A stretch of DNA of 64,000 bases, taken from Plectosphaerella cucumerina (Eukaryota > Ascomycota > Sordariomycetes > Glomerellales > Plectosphaerellaceae). The position numbers and the translations under genes are program-made. The stretch spans positions 4,216,001 to 4,280,000 of the forward strand of contig JAGPXD010000002.1 of the NCBI GenBank assembly GCA_020746995.1, given 5' to 3'. The notes beneath the pieces are model-generated. The model made no database searches. It saw only the letters and a list, made by a program, of their open reading frames with translations, and was not told where the DNA came from. Shown here in pieces: positions 49,763-60,974 of this stretch (position 1 is the stretch's first letter; each line of letters begins with the position of its first letter).

Positions 49763-50553
49763 TCATTTTGGTGGCCTCGATCGCCACCACATCGGGCCCC
49801 ACAGAGGGGGAACCTGCCGACCCGCATCTGCTTACCGGCTGAGTCATGACAGGTACCCAGCGGTGGGTGAAGATTACATCACCTTCCAGGTTCTTATCAA
49901 GGTGTCTGCAGCATGCTCGGCAAAGCTCTGTTAAGACACGAAGAATAAAAAGGAAGAATCCGGAGGAGGTTTCGAATAGTACGCCTGACCGATGCATTTC
50001 CTAGCCCGCCTGCGTCAGAACGGTCGTACTTTGAGCGACGGAGTATACCAACTACACCACGGGTCCCCGGTACAAACAACCCCGAAAGCGGGGCTCCTAG
50101 AAGCCGCCAGCTGGTCCCAGCTGCCCATGCTGCATCTAGGTACACCCGTCCCCGCCCCCTGAGATGCCCCTTTTCTCCAGAACGGGAGCCCCTGAAGGGG
50201 AAGGACACTGAAGTAGCAATCAAGGGAGAAGTCGTAGAAGTACACAGCACGAATGCGAGCCCATCGGTTTCATCATGATTCATTTGGTGTACACTGATTT
50301 CTGTCTTCCATGCCAACATTCCATGCATGCATCGTTGCGCATCGTCGCTTTCATCTCTCAGCCATCGTGACAATCATGGCAACCTGTGATCCTCGCTTTC
50401 CATATTCTCGTGTCGTTCATACAGATGCAAAACCTCAATTTCGCATGTCAAAGGTAGTGACGGCGTCAAGCTCCCGAATCAGTGTACAGTACAGTGTCGC
50501 TCGTGTCGTGAGGGAAGCAGCTCTTGTTGCATCAGCAAACGTCTAGTCGACGT
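49763..50553. other. Intergenic region
   Basis: About 790 nt upstream of the F-box gene and downstream of the RRM gene. Besides the Pol III-like element, nothing was recognised. Confidence 0.45.
49947..50073 (-). ncRNA. Possible Pol III element: tRNA-like A box, B box and T5 run (tRNA relic or SINE head)
   Basis: On the minus strand GGGACCCGTGGTGTAGTTGG reads like a tRNA 5' part and holds a perfect A box, TGGTGTAGTTGG (50059-50048). A near-consensus B box, ATTCGAAAC, lies at 49977-49969 and a T5 run at 49951-49947. The sequence cannot be folded into a full cloverleaf: the acceptor 3' strand is missing and the anticodon loop is not clear. It could be a decayed tRNA or a tRNA-derived retroelement fragment; no second copy was seen in the window. 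Confidence 0.3.
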
Positions 50554-52362
50554 TCAAAACCGAGCGGCGGGAGTGGCGTGCTCGAACCACTGCGACGTGC
50601 CGAAAGCAGCCCTGAAGACGTCGCAAGGGTCGCGGCCCCAGCGGAGGTACCAAACCGGACCGTTGGGGTTGTTCTCGCCGCGGAGGAACTCGCGCTTGAG
50701 CACCTGGAAGCCGGCCTCGGCCTGGCAGCGGTACGAGCCGAAGCGGTACTCGATGTGTCCAATGTGGGCGTTAAGCTCACGGACGACGACCTCGTCGACC
50801 TCGAACTTGAACTTTGCGCTGAAGACGGCGGTGAGGTAGTCCGGGTTGACGTACTTGGGGTCGCCCTTGATGATGAGGACGCGGGACTTGTCGCGCTGGC
50901 CCTCCTGGTCCTTGGGGCTCGTCTTGATGCGGTTCTTGCTGACGTGGCCCTGATAGCCGCGGACGACGAAGCCCTCGCGGACGGTGCGGGCGTGGAAGGC
51001 CTGGGCGGCGTCGAGGTCGAAGAAGATGATCTTGGCCGCCGAGGTCTGGTGCGTGCCGACGGGCTTGTTGATGACGAGGGCGTAGACACGGCCCGTGTTA
51101 CGGATAGTGGCGAGGAGCTCGCGGTGGGTGGTGTCGGGGGCGAGGCCGGTGATCCAGAAGGCGCAGTTGATGTCCTCGGGGATGATCTCCGAGTGGTTGC
51201 GCTCGAGGGCGGCGTTGCCCTGGTAGTTGACCGAGACGCCGTGCTCGATGTTGACGATGGGGTCGGGGATGTGGCTCATGTTCTGTCTCTCGTCGGTGGA
51301 GAAGAAGCGGTCGACGCCGCCGGGGTGGTACTGAGAGCCGTACATGGTGGCGTTGGAGAGACGAGGGCCGCGAGGGATGAAACCGGGAGGCGGCGAGACG
51401 GTCTGCTGAGGGACCAGCTGGTGATGGACCGGCAGGTTGCGGTTGAAAGCCATGGCGGGGGAGCTGGCGCGGGTTTCACCGATGAGTCCATAGGCGTCGT
51501 AGGCATCGCCCGTGAGCGGACGGCTGGGCGTGGGAAGATGCACAGCGCCGACGTTGCCGAAGTACGACCAATCCGCAGGGCGCCTCTGCTGGAAGTTGGA
51601 GCCATAGTTCTCGCTGACACAAGTAGAAGCTTGGCTCATGTTGGAGTGTCCGTTGTTGGCACTTCGATCATAGATCTTGCGAATGTCCATGTTGTTTTGA
51701 GTGGAACGGAAGGGGTCAGGAGTTGCCGAGACAAGCGCATCAGCTCGATAGTTCCGATCATACAGATGGCGGGGGATGGATTGGCCCACGACGGCTTGCA
51801 AGCCGTTGACGATCCGAGCCTGGTTGTCGAAGGCGGGAGCCACAGCGGCCGGGCGGGGAGGAGAGTGATCAGCAGTGCCGAAGATCATGTAGTCGTCGTC
51901 GATGATGAACCCATCCGGCTTGGCTTGAGCCACCTGATCCTTGTTGGGGTTAAAGGCGGAATTGGCAGAATCGGCAGCGACACAGGCCGCGAGCAGCTTC
52001 GAGATGGGAGAGTCATTGTGGTCCTGGCGACCGACACCGGCAGGAAGAGAGGCAGGCGTCGCGGTGTGGGCCGAGTTGACCCTGGCCCTGCCGGAACCGA
52101 TGGCACCCTCAGCGGAGGGGGCGTAGATGCTGTTGAGGTAGCCCTTGGGACGGACGGTCGGGGCATCGGCGGTCAGGCTGCGCTGACGGCCCTTGGGATC
52201 ACGAGGGATGATGGCGGGCGGGTTGTAGGAAGCCGAGAGGCGAGGGCCGGCCTGGTCCTCGGTGGCCTCGCCAGAGGTGTCCGAGGCGTACTGGAGGGGC
52301 ACGCCTCCATCATGCTCGGGAGAGGAGCGGCCCTCGATAGGGTCGTAGACGGTGCGCATCAT
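50554..52362 (-). CDS. RRM-domain RNA-binding protein
   Basis: This single coding exon encodes 602 residues from the ATG at 52362 (another ATG one codon on). The first 370 residues are Ser/Pro/Asn-rich and probably disordered. An RRM follows (about 390-475): CAFWITGLAPDTTHRELL, then KIIFFDLDAAQAFHA as the RNP1-like strand, then a GYQGHVSKNRIKT end. A second folded region (SRVLIIKGDPKYVNPDYL, HIEYRFGSYRCQAEAGF) may be a divergent RRM. It is a cytoplasmic or nuclear mRNA-binding protein of filamentous fungi; targets are unknown. A probable 47-nt 5' UTR intron lies at 52425-52379 (GTAAGT...CTAAC...AAG). An antisense open frame covers the gene but reflects codon bias. Confidence 0.8.
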   Translation of the reverse strand: MMRTVYDPIEGRSSPEHDGGVPLQYASDTSGEATEDQAGPRLSASYNPPAIIPRDPKGRQRSLTADAPTVRPKGYLNSIYAPSAEGAIGSGRARVNSAHTATPASLPAGVGRQDHNDSPISKLLAACVAADSANSAFNPNKDQVAQAKPDGFIIDDDYMIFGTADHSPPRPAAVAPAFDNQARIVNGLQAVVGQSIPRHLYDRNYRADALVSATPDPFRSTQNNMDIRKIYDRSANNGHSNMSQASTCVSENYGSNFQQRRPADWSYFGNVGAVHLPTPSRPLTGDAYDAYGLIGETRASSPAMAFNRNLPVHHQLVPQQTVSPPPGFIPRGPRLSNATMYGSQYHPGGVDRFFSTDERQNMSHIPDPIVNIEHGVSVNYQGNAALERNHSEIIPEDINCAFWITGLAPDTTHRELLATIRNTGRVYALVINKPVGTHQTSAAKIIFFDLDAAQAFHARTVREGFVVRGYQGHVSKNRIKTSPKDQEGQRDKSRVLIIKGDPKYVNPDYLTAVFSAKFKFEVDEVVVRELNAHIGHIEYRFGSYRCQAEAGFQVLKREFLRGENNPNGPVWYLRWGRDPCDVFRAAFGTSQWFEHATPAARF

Positions 52363-52425
52363 GTTGCTTGGCTCTGGACTTGAGTTGGTTAGATGAGGTG
52401 GAAGACTGGGTGAGGCATCACTTAC

Positions 52426-54494
52426 TCTTGAACACTAAAGGGCTTGTTGTTGGGATCAGAGGAGGTCTGGTTAAATCTTCTGATGAAGAGTAATCGTTGC
52501 AGGGTTGAAGAGGGCCAGTCTGGCTGGGGAACTGATGTGGAAAGGTGGTTGTGGAGGGTTGGTGATGGATGGGTTGCGTGTGGCAGAGTTGCGGGTGTAG
52601 GCAAGGTTGGAAGGCCAGCTTTATGGAAAAGGGCAAACAATGTGGATGAATGGATGTCTTGGGCCAAATTGCGGATGCCTGTGGCCTTGAGTGCGGATGC
52701 TGGAAAGGTCGGCGTGGTTTTTGACGTTATTCCCAGCCCTGGAAGCCTGCAGGGTGAGTGTTGGTTGAGGTTGAGAACTTGAGATGGAAGTCAAAACATG
52801 AGTCTGGGGTAGAAGAGGACTGGGTAAGAGGGTGCAAGTGTGAAAGGCTAACGATTGGTCTGGACTGCCTGAAAACCCCCCCGTTGCCTGGGAAGTCAGG
52901 TGAACGTGTATTTGTTGTTGAGTGCAGTGCACATGTGGACCTCAAGTTCTGGGGGCAAGAGGCAGGCTAGGCCCAGTGATGCTAACAGAAGTCCCGCCAG
53001 TGCCGGTAAACTATTAAGACTGGATTCAGCTTGGTTTTTGCGTGCTCTTAGCGAAATGCAGCCATTTGAGGCTGCTGTGGCATGTGTCTGAAGTCTCGGA
53101 GCCTCATCATCCTACAAGCTGGCTTGGAGGAGGCCCAGAAGCTGCCATCTCAAGCCTTATACATTTGAGGAACAGGTCTTATTAATTTCGATGCAAAGGA
53201 ACTCTCATGGAAGCCTGACATCATTTCCTCCTTCAAGGCGCAGATGAGCCATGGTGACAGACATGAAGGGTCAGTTCAGGGGGTGTCAAAGAGTGGGTCC
53301 TTATGGGCTCGGTGTGCTTCGGTGAATGGGCAGGAGGCAACTTTGGATGAAAGGCCCAGAAAGCTCAAGAAATGCCTGTCCCTGGTGCGGACTGCGGATG
53401 GCCATGACAGCTCACATTCTCTACAATCATAGGGCCACTCTAGAAACCACCTATCCCTTCTCTCACCTTGTTTTCTCCTCTTCTCTTGATATTTGTGAGG
53501 CCACCGAAGTGGTCAGGCCAGATTAGGAATCGGGCCGGCAGATACCATGTCGGGTGGGGTATTTACCTGCCTTATCTTATCAGCACGTGTGGCACAACTG
53601 ATTCCCTCGACCCGACCGCCAGCCAGAATCCATCTTCATTTCCCCAGATTCAACCAGATTCAACACCATTTCAGATGCAAACCCGTCCAGTGGCTTGCAA
53701 TTTCATATCCGCAACCAATCACCACTACTTCAAATCCTTGGCTTCCTGCTCCCCGCCATCAATGTCGGGCAACCCCCACCATGCCACGGCACAGCAACAG
53801 CGCTGCCCACATTAGCGCCGGATGGCCGGAGGTGTGGGCCACTCAGCGTGGCCTGTCAAAGGCTATCCCCTGTATCCGAGCTTCCTCCGGCCGAGCTGGA
53901 CCGAGAGATCTGCTCGCATCTACGGATGTTTCAAAAGAGGAGGCATACGGCTGGGTGGGAATCGAGTGTCGGCCCGGTCGAGTCCCCCGCTTCAGGGCAG
54001 TGCTTGGCTGTATTCTGCCAGCCGCAAGGCTTCCCTCTACTGCCCTTGGCCTCTCTGTGCCGGTGCCTCCTCCCGTACGACCGCTGAAGAGGATCGACTG
54101 TGATTGGCCAATGGACACCCTGGCTGACTGTGGGAGCTGCATTTGGGCGTTCCTGGCCTGCGTCATCGCTGCTCGGTCGAGGTCCCCACCGAATGACAGG
54201 TCCCAGCGGTCCACTGTCCAGTCGCGACCGAGCTTGGAGCTTCCTGTCCATGCTTCCGCTTCCACTGCGCCGTCCAAGGTGGGCTGACTGAGGGGATGGG
54301 CCGCCCGAGGGAATGTATAAAGCCTGCTGGCGCCATGTTTTGGACCCTGAGCCTCCGGTTTTTTCGTTCCTTGACCTGTCTCTCTCTCCCCTCCCTTTCT
54401 CGCCCTCTCCTTTCCTTCTTGCGTCCTCTCTAACCTCCCCGAGCAGAGCTGCTCCCTCTCCCTCTCACCACCTGTTCACTCCTCTCACCACACA
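52426..54494. other. Long divergent promoter region of the RRM and Ach1 genes
   Basis: About 2.1 kb with no convincing gene. A 246-codon ATG opening at 53547-54287 is low-complexity and ends inside the Ach1 promoter. TATAAAG at 54316-54322 lies 179 nt before the Ach1 start and is followed by a long CT-rich leader. Confidence 0.45.
54316..54322 (+). promoter_or_regulatory. TATA box of the acetyl-CoA hydrolase gene
   Basis: TATAAAG lies upstream of a roughly 150-nt C/T-rich leader that ends in ACAATGGCG at the start codon. Confidence 0.5.
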
Positions 54495-56075
54495 ATGGCG
54501 TCTCCTGTCGCGTCGGCGGCCCTGAAGGCCAGGGTTCGCCGCCCGTCAATGCTCAAGAAGCTCTGCACACCGCAGGACATGCTGCCGCACTTCCCCAACG
54601 GCGCCTACATTGGCTGGTCGGGCTTCACGGGCGTCGGTTACCCCAAGAAGACGCCCGTGTTCCTGGCCGACCACGTCGAGAAGAACAACCTGCAGGGCCA
54701 GATGAAGTACAGCCTCTTCGTGGGCGCGTCCTCGGGCGCCGAGACGGAGAACCGCTGGGCGTCGCTCGACATGATTGACCGCCGCAGCCCGCACCAGGTC
54801 GGCAAGGCCATCTCTGCCGGCATCAACGAGGGCCGCATCAACTTCTTCGACAAGCACCTGTCCATGTTCCCCGTCGACCTCGTCTACGGCTTCTACACGA
54901 AGGACCGGCCCAACAAGAACCTCGATGTCGTCGTCGTCGAGGCCACCGATATCAAGGAGGACGGCAGCATCGTGCCCGGCGCCTCTGTCGGCGCCACCCC
55001 CGAGCTCGTTCAGATGGCCGACAAGATCATCATCGAGGTCAACACTTCGCTGCCCTCCTTCGAGGGACTGCACGACATCACAATGACCGACCTGCCCCCT
55101 CGCCGCAAGCCCTACCTCATCATGGGCGTCGAGGACCGCATCGGCACCACGTCGATCCCCATCGACCCCGAGAAGGTCGTCGGCATCATCGAGTCCGACT
55201 ACCAGGACCAGACCGCCCCCAACGCCCCCGCCGACGCAGGTAGCCAGCAGATCGCCAACCACCTGATCGAGTTCTTCGAGCACGAGGTCTCCCACGGCCG
55301 CCTGCCCAAGTCGCTGCTGCCCCTGCAGTCCGGCATTGGCAACATCGCCAACGCCGTCATCGGCGGCCTGTCCGAGTCCAACTTCTACAACCTCAAGGTC
55401 TGGACCGAGGTCATCCAGGACACCTTCCTCGACCTCTTCGACTCGGGCCGTCTCGACTTCGCCACGGCCACCTCGGTGCGCTTCTCCCCCGATGGCTTCA
55501 AGCGCTTCTACGACAACTGGGAGAGCTACAAGGACAAGCTCCTCCTCCGCTCCCAGCAGGTCTCCAACTCGCCCGAGATCATCCGCCGCCTTGGCGTCAT
55601 CGGCATGAACACTCCCGTGGAAGTCGACATGTACGCCCACGCCAACAGCACCTGTGTCATGGGCAGCCGTATGCTCAACGGCCTCGGCGGCAGCGCCGAC
55701 TTCCTCCGCTCCGCAAAGTACTCCATCATGCACACCCCCAGCACCCGCCCCTCCAAGACCGACCCTCACGGCGTGAGCACTATCGTCCCCATGTGCACCC
55801 ACGTCGACCAGACCGAGCACGATCTCGACGTCATCGTCACCGAGCAAGGCCTCGCCGACGTCCGCGGCCTCAGCCCCCGCGAGCGCGCCCGCGTCATCAT
55901 CAAGAAGTGCGCCCACCCCCTGTACCGCCCCATCCTCGAGCGATACCTCGACAAGGCCGAGTTCGAGTGCCTCCGCAAGGGCATGGGCCACGAGCCGCAC
56001 CTGCTCTTCAACAGCTTCGACATGCACAAGGCCCTGCTCGAGGAGGGCAGCATGCAGAAGGTCAAGAGCTGGTAG
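54495..56075 (+). CDS. ACH1: Acetyl-CoA hydrolase / succinyl-CoA:acetate CoA-transferase
   Basis: The 526-residue, single-exon gene is a full-length match to fungal Ach1. The enzyme moves CoA from succinyl- or propionyl-CoA to acetate (and slowly hydrolyses acetyl-CoA), in mitochondria, supporting growth on acetate and propionate detoxification. Landmarks are GAYIGWSGFTGVGYPKKTP, ASSGAETENRWA, PGASVGATPELVQMADKIIIEVN, the LQSGIGNIANAV glycine loop, WTEVIQDTFLDL (holding the likely catalytic Glu), GMNTPVEVDMYAHANST, and TEQGLADVRGLSPRERA. The N-terminus MASPVASAALKARVRRPS is basic and Ser/Ala-rich, compatible with mitochondrial targeting. A CT-rich leader and TATA box suggest strong expression. 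Confidence 0.96.
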   Translation: MASPVASAALKARVRRPSMLKKLCTPQDMLPHFPNGAYIGWSGFTGVGYPKKTPVFLADHVEKNNLQGQMKYSLFVGASSGAETENRWASLDMIDRRSPHQVGKAISAGINEGRINFFDKHLSMFPVDLVYGFYTKDRPNKNLDVVVVEATDIKEDGSIVPGASVGATPELVQMADKIIIEVNTSLPSFEGLHDITMTDLPPRRKPYLIMGVEDRIGTTSIPIDPEKVVGIIESDYQDQTAPNAPADAGSQQIANHLIEFFEHEVSHGRLPKSLLPLQSGIGNIANAVIGGLSESNFYNLKVWTEVIQDTFLDLFDSGRLDFATATSVRFSPDGFKRFYDNWESYKDKLLLRSQQVSNSPEIIRRLGVIGMNTPVEVDMYAHANSTCVMGSRMLNGLGGSADFLRSAKYSIMHTPSTRPSKTDPHGVSTIVPMCTHVDQTEHDLDVIVTEQGLADVRGLSPRERARVIIKKCAHPLYRPILERYLDKAEFECLRKGMGHEPHLLFNSFDMHKALLEEGSMQKVKSW

Positions 56076-56628
56076 GCGGGGAATTGAAGTGGGGGGAGCT
56101 TTACCACGGGCGCACGGGGCGGCGTTTGATACCATTGAAAGAATTGAACAAAAACATTCTAAAAGAACCACCCAGTCTTCAGTCCGTGATGCGTGGTCCG
56201 TGATCGGCTCACGGGTTTCGCCCTTCGCGATGTCCACCAGCCTCGCCTCTCGCGACACTAAATGTCCATTTCGCGCAAGTTGATCAATTGAACAGCTGAT
56301 GAGGCAAACTGGCAGACCAGGGGGGCTGCAGCTCACGTGCATTTTGGCCCCCAATGCCACAGAGCACCGCCACGGCCTGGCTGCCTCACTCAGCTCGTAC
56401 ATCGCCGTCGTCTTCAATCCCCTCTCTCGACACATCGACATCGCTTCACATTCAATCCAGCGCCGCGCTGGTAGCACGGTTTCGTCAGTGTTTGCTCCAG
56501 CGACGATCACCCACTATTAGAGCGACCGGGAGCCTCTTCGTTACTGCCAGCACTGGTCCACGCGCTACTTACACTACCTAAGCGCTACGGCCAGAGGCCG
56601 TTACCCCGCCTCCAGCCACGGCAGCGCC
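56076..56628. other. Intergenic region
   Basis: About 550 nt between Ach1 and the HET gene on the same strand; nothing recognised. Confidence 0.5.
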
Positions 56629-59600
56629 ATGCGCCTCATCAACGTCGAGACACGTCAGCTCGTGAACTTTTTCCAGGGCAACGTCCCTGCCTACGCCAGT
56701 ATGGTGCTTCCAATACATTTCCCTCCCTATTTTCATTTGTTTCCGGGTTACTCTTGGTCCCGGATGCCTTGGGGGAGCACTTCCATCGGCTCTCAGTAGC
56801 GGCGGGCGCTGAGGGACGTATCCCTCAGATGAGCTGTCCCAACTGTTGACCTGATGCGGAGGTTGTGAGTCCATTTCGCAAGAGGCAGGGTTCGTATCTC
56901 TTCATGATAAGGTCTTACTAAAATCGTGTGCCACAGTCCTTTCGCACACCTGGGGCCCTGACGAAGAGGAGATCACCTACCAGGACCTCCAGGTCGGCAA
57001 CATCAAACCCGGTATCGGTAGCTTCAAGCTCGATGAGAGCTGCAAACAGGCCAGCAAAGATGGCCTCCTCTACATCTGGAACGACACGTGCTGCATCGAC
57101 AAGACCAACTCCACCGAGCTGAGCGAATCCATCAACTCCATGTTCAAATGGTACCGGCAGGCAGACCGTTGCTATGCCTACCTCCAGGACGTCCCTCACG
57201 ACCAGCTTCACCTGTTTCCCGAAAGCAGATGGTTCACGAGGGGATGGACCCTTCAGGAACTCCTTGCGCCAAAGGAGGTTAACTTTTTCAGCTCCGAATG
57301 GCAGCCGCTTGGTTCCCGAAAAGAACTTGCGCCTCAGGTTGAGAGAGCTACTGGTATCCCTCAGCATTTCTTGATGGGAATCGCAGACGTCTCTGAAGCT
57401 AGCGTCGCCCAACGCATGTCCTGGGCTGCCAAACGTCAAACGAAACGCCGCGAGGACATCGCCTACAGTCTCCTTGGACTCTTCGGCGTCAGTATGTCCA
57501 TGATCTACGGCGAGGGCGATGAAGCCTTCATGAGGCTGCAAGAAGAGATCATGCGGCGGGGAAGCGATGACTCCATTTTGGCATGGGGCCTTGATTCGAC
57601 CGGAGGACTTCGGTCTGTCAACGCCGGTCGGGGCTGCCTTGCCACACACCCGTCCAATTTCGAGAACTGCGGCGTTATTGTGGCGAGCGAACTCAGCACA
57701 ACCTCCGTCGACTCCTTCAACACTCTTGGCGGGAACCTATCTGCCCGCCTGCCGCTTTACAAGACGCCCACGGGCGATGTCTTCGGGTTGCTGGGAAGCC
57801 ATCTCGACGACGACCACAGCCGAATTGTTGGGATTCCCCTGCGCTCAGTCGGACCACACTCGCCCAGCACCTATGTCCGGCCCCAGAACTTGGCCGCTAA
57901 GATTTTCGATTGGAAGGATTGCTTGGGGGCAACAAACGCATCTATCAAGATCCGCAAAGACAACACGAGCCAGAACCCTGTCAGCCAAAGGAGACATGGC
58001 TTCTACATCAAGGACCAAACAGATCTTGGGCTGAAAATCGTCAGAGTACATCCTCATGAGCGATGGCGGCAGGCCAATGGGACCATCTCGGCTGTCCTCG
58101 ATCCTGAGACTGGCTTGGTGAAAACGCACAGAACATGGGCCCGCCTGCGCGCCAATGGACTGCCTCAGAGCGAAGGACAGGAAGACTTAATTCTCGTTCT
58201 CGACCTCGAAAGTCCACGCGACAAATCGCCAGATCCCCTACCTAAGTGTAGCCTAATGGTAGCCGATGCGACTCGTCTCTCCGACTGGGACGTTGCGGCC
58301 GAGTCCAGCGCTGGCGCCTTCGATAATATCAAACTTCCTGGCAGTCGCGCCATCTGCATGTCCGCGACACGCTCTTACGAAGTGATCGCCACCTACGTGG
58401 TCACCAAACGGCGTGAAATTCACACAGGGTTGGTGCCCGGGACACACTCTATACAAGCGAACATCATCCTGGAGCGCATCGGCGCTCAGCCAATGTTTGT
58501 GGTCAAACTCGCGGCTGAAAGGGGTGAAATCTCCCCAACAGATAACCCCTCCTGGGACCTGGCCTTGCGGATGGTTCGGATCCAAAATCAGCTATTCACC
58601 AACATCAAAGGCCATGATGCGGCGTTTGAAAAGCAGATACATGCAAACATGCATCTGGAGGAGCTGGCGACCGAAGGACAACCCTTGAGGGCGCAGCTCG
58701 CCGACGTGGAGGATCAAATTCGAGCCCTGGAGGCTAAAAGAGAGCGCATCAGGTCTCGCTTGACCTCGCACGAATCCAATGTTGCCAACGAGGCTCAGGT
58801 CGTTGACAGCATGTCTGAGAAGCTCTTGCTTTTCAATTCTCAACGGGAGGCACTGCAGCAGGAATGGGAGAAAGCCTTCCCCCGCCGGAATTCAGGCACC
58901 CAAGCCGACAACCGCTTGGAATGGCTCGATGATGTCACGAGCCGCCTCTTGGATGACCTCCCGACGGATGTCGAAGCCGCGCACAGATTATCTGTTCAAG
59001 AATCGGCCACTCTCCCAGAACGGCTTCTCGTGCGCGCCGTTCTTCATGGAAGTCCTGGCATCGCAACATTCGCAATGAAAGCACTCGGCGCGACGGCTAG
59101 ATCGATTATGCTCCAGGGCCAAGACGAGAGACCTCGGAGTCTCTTGGAGATCGCGGCAGCCCAATGCAGCGCAGTCGTGGTTCGCATCCTGGTTGCTGCG
59201 GAGTTGTACCCGGAGCCTGAGGCCGCCCTCATGTGCTCAATAGCCGCAAGGCACGGGAATCTCGAGGTCGTCAAGGCCATGTACTACTCCTGGCCGAATT
59301 TGGGAACGAAAATCCTGAGCCTGCATCTCACGCAGGCCTTGGAGGGAACACGACATATCCCGACGGTGAAACTACTTCTCGAAAAGGGCGCCGATGTGAA
59401 TCTTCCCGGATTTTATCCTCTACACATGGCCGCCAAAGCCGACGATGCAGCCATGGTCACTCTGCTTCTCGACAGTGGAGCGTGCATCACCACGGAGGAC
59501 AAAGATAACCTGACACCGCTTGCTGTAGCGGCTACTTACAGCGCGGACTGCACAAAGATACTCCTCGACCGAGGTGCCAGCCCTCACTCCAACACTTCTA

Positions 59601-60487
59601 CGGCGAATTTCTCAGACACTAGCCCCATCTACATGGCGGCCTTGGGGGGCCAGCTCAGAGCTACGCGACTGCTACTGGATGCTGGCGCCGACATCGAGAC
59701 ACAGTCGAGAAACGGAAGAAGACCTCTTTCGTGTGCGGCCGAGTTGGGGCACTCGAAGGTTGTTGCTTTGCTCCTTGACCGAGGCGCCAATCCCAGCGCC
59801 AAAGCTCTCCATCTGGCCGCCACGAAGGGGCACCTCGAGACGGTTCGGGTTATATGCGAGCATCCAGCCTGCCGCACCGCTGACTTTCCCGACATGCGCG
59901 CCGCGGCTGTCAAGGCGGCACGGAAGGCTGGCCATCAGGACATCGTCGATTATCTCGGCCCTTACTTCGACGAAGTGCACTCCCTGATGTCCCTCGCAGA
60001 GGGTTCCCAAGTCTCGAAGGCCGACTTTGATGCTGCGACTCAATCACGACAACATACCCCAGAAGAGGAGGTCCGCAAGAGACGTGAGAGGATGGATCGC
60101 AACACATGGGAACGGATCTTGATAGGGGATCAGGTTTACCAAGCACAAACCACGCCAGAGAAGGTTCGTATCCAATGGGAAGAGGCAGATCGCAACCCCG
60201 GGGAACGTCCCTTTGTCATGGTTGAAGAGGATTTCCGACAGCAAAACGCATTCGAGAAGTTTGGTGTTAGACTTCCAGAGAGGACGGAACGCAACCCTGG
60301 GGTACGGCCCATCATCATGGATGAACGGGGAGTGCCGAGAAGCGGGAGAGGGGACGTAGGGGATATGCTGCCTATCAACTCGAACCCGCGGTGTGCGGAG
60401 GGAGAGCAAGCAAGGCGGCCCCCTTCCCCGCCGACTCGGTCCACCCCGTTATCCAAAGCCTTTAGAGCCGCGATGGGAAGGCGATGA
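56629..60487 (+). CDS. HET-domain (heterokaryon incompatibility-type) protein with coiled coil and ankyrin repeats, 2 exons
   Basis: Exons 56629-56698 and 56937-60487 give 1206 residues. The 238-nt intron is unusually long for this window (GTATGG...CTTACTAA...CAG), but its removal makes PAYA/ILSHTWG, the HET signature. HET runs to about residue 170: GLLYIWNDTCCIDKTNSTEL, FKWYRQADRCYAYL, RGWTLQELLAPKEVNFF. It is followed by the WAAKRQTKRREDIAYSLLG and IYGEGDEAFMRLQEEI region and a DUF8212-type middle. A coiled coil spans about 594-671. Six or so ankyrin repeats (about 785-1035) carry DGxTPL-like cores (GFYPLHMAAK, NLTPLAVAAT, GRRPLSCAAE). There is no Walker A/NACHT motif. HET proteins mediate non-self recognition and programmed cell death; ankyrins may sense partners. 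The tail has a 3x repeat (see findings). Confidence 0.87.
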
Positions 60488-60974
60488 TACCTTTTTTGGC
60501 TTATAGCAATACTAGGTTGGATCCAGTTTGAATTTGCAGTCACAGCGTTCCTGTTCCCACGTTGAGAAAATGTAGGGCCTGCACACATGAGTATTTTACC
60601 CCGCGCTTGGTGAACCTTTCGCTGGGACCTGCGGCTTATGCAAGATGTGTAAGCTCAAGCTAGGAAGACAAATACCCAAGATTCATGCTTAGGGAGTCCT
60701 AGTTTGCTCTGAGACCGCCGAACACGAGTTGGGCCCGATTTGCTCTAACGTCTCGGACTTATCCCCAACTTTGCAGCCAAGAACATCCACCTTCCGACCG
60801 CTAGCAACGGGACCCAGAATGAATCATTTCGACTCATGTATGTCGACTGTTGATATAAGCCTATAAGGTACGGTGTGTTGGTCCAGTTTTTGAAAATAGA
60901 GCTCGCTTACTTTACTCACGAACGCTTTCATCTATGATTTCTCACCTGCCCCTCTGTCCATATCACGAACGACA
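60488..60974. other. Intergenic region
   Basis: About 490 nt forming the promoter of the next dehydrogenase; nothing else recognised. Confidence 0.5.

Noticed and set aside
50524..52383. 619-codon open frame on the plus strand, antisense to the RRM gene
   Set aside because: It mirrors the RRM gene, starts at a non-ATG codon, and its Val/Ala/Asp/Gly-rich repeat-like product comes from the GC-rich third positions of the real gene.
53547..54287. 246-codon ATG frame in the ACH1 promoter
   Set aside because: Low-complexity composition, no domain, and it overlaps promoter sequence; looks like a chance opening.
54546..56510. 654-codon open frame on the minus strand across ACH1
   Set aside because: It is an antisense shadow of the highly biased ACH1 coding sequence; no family features.
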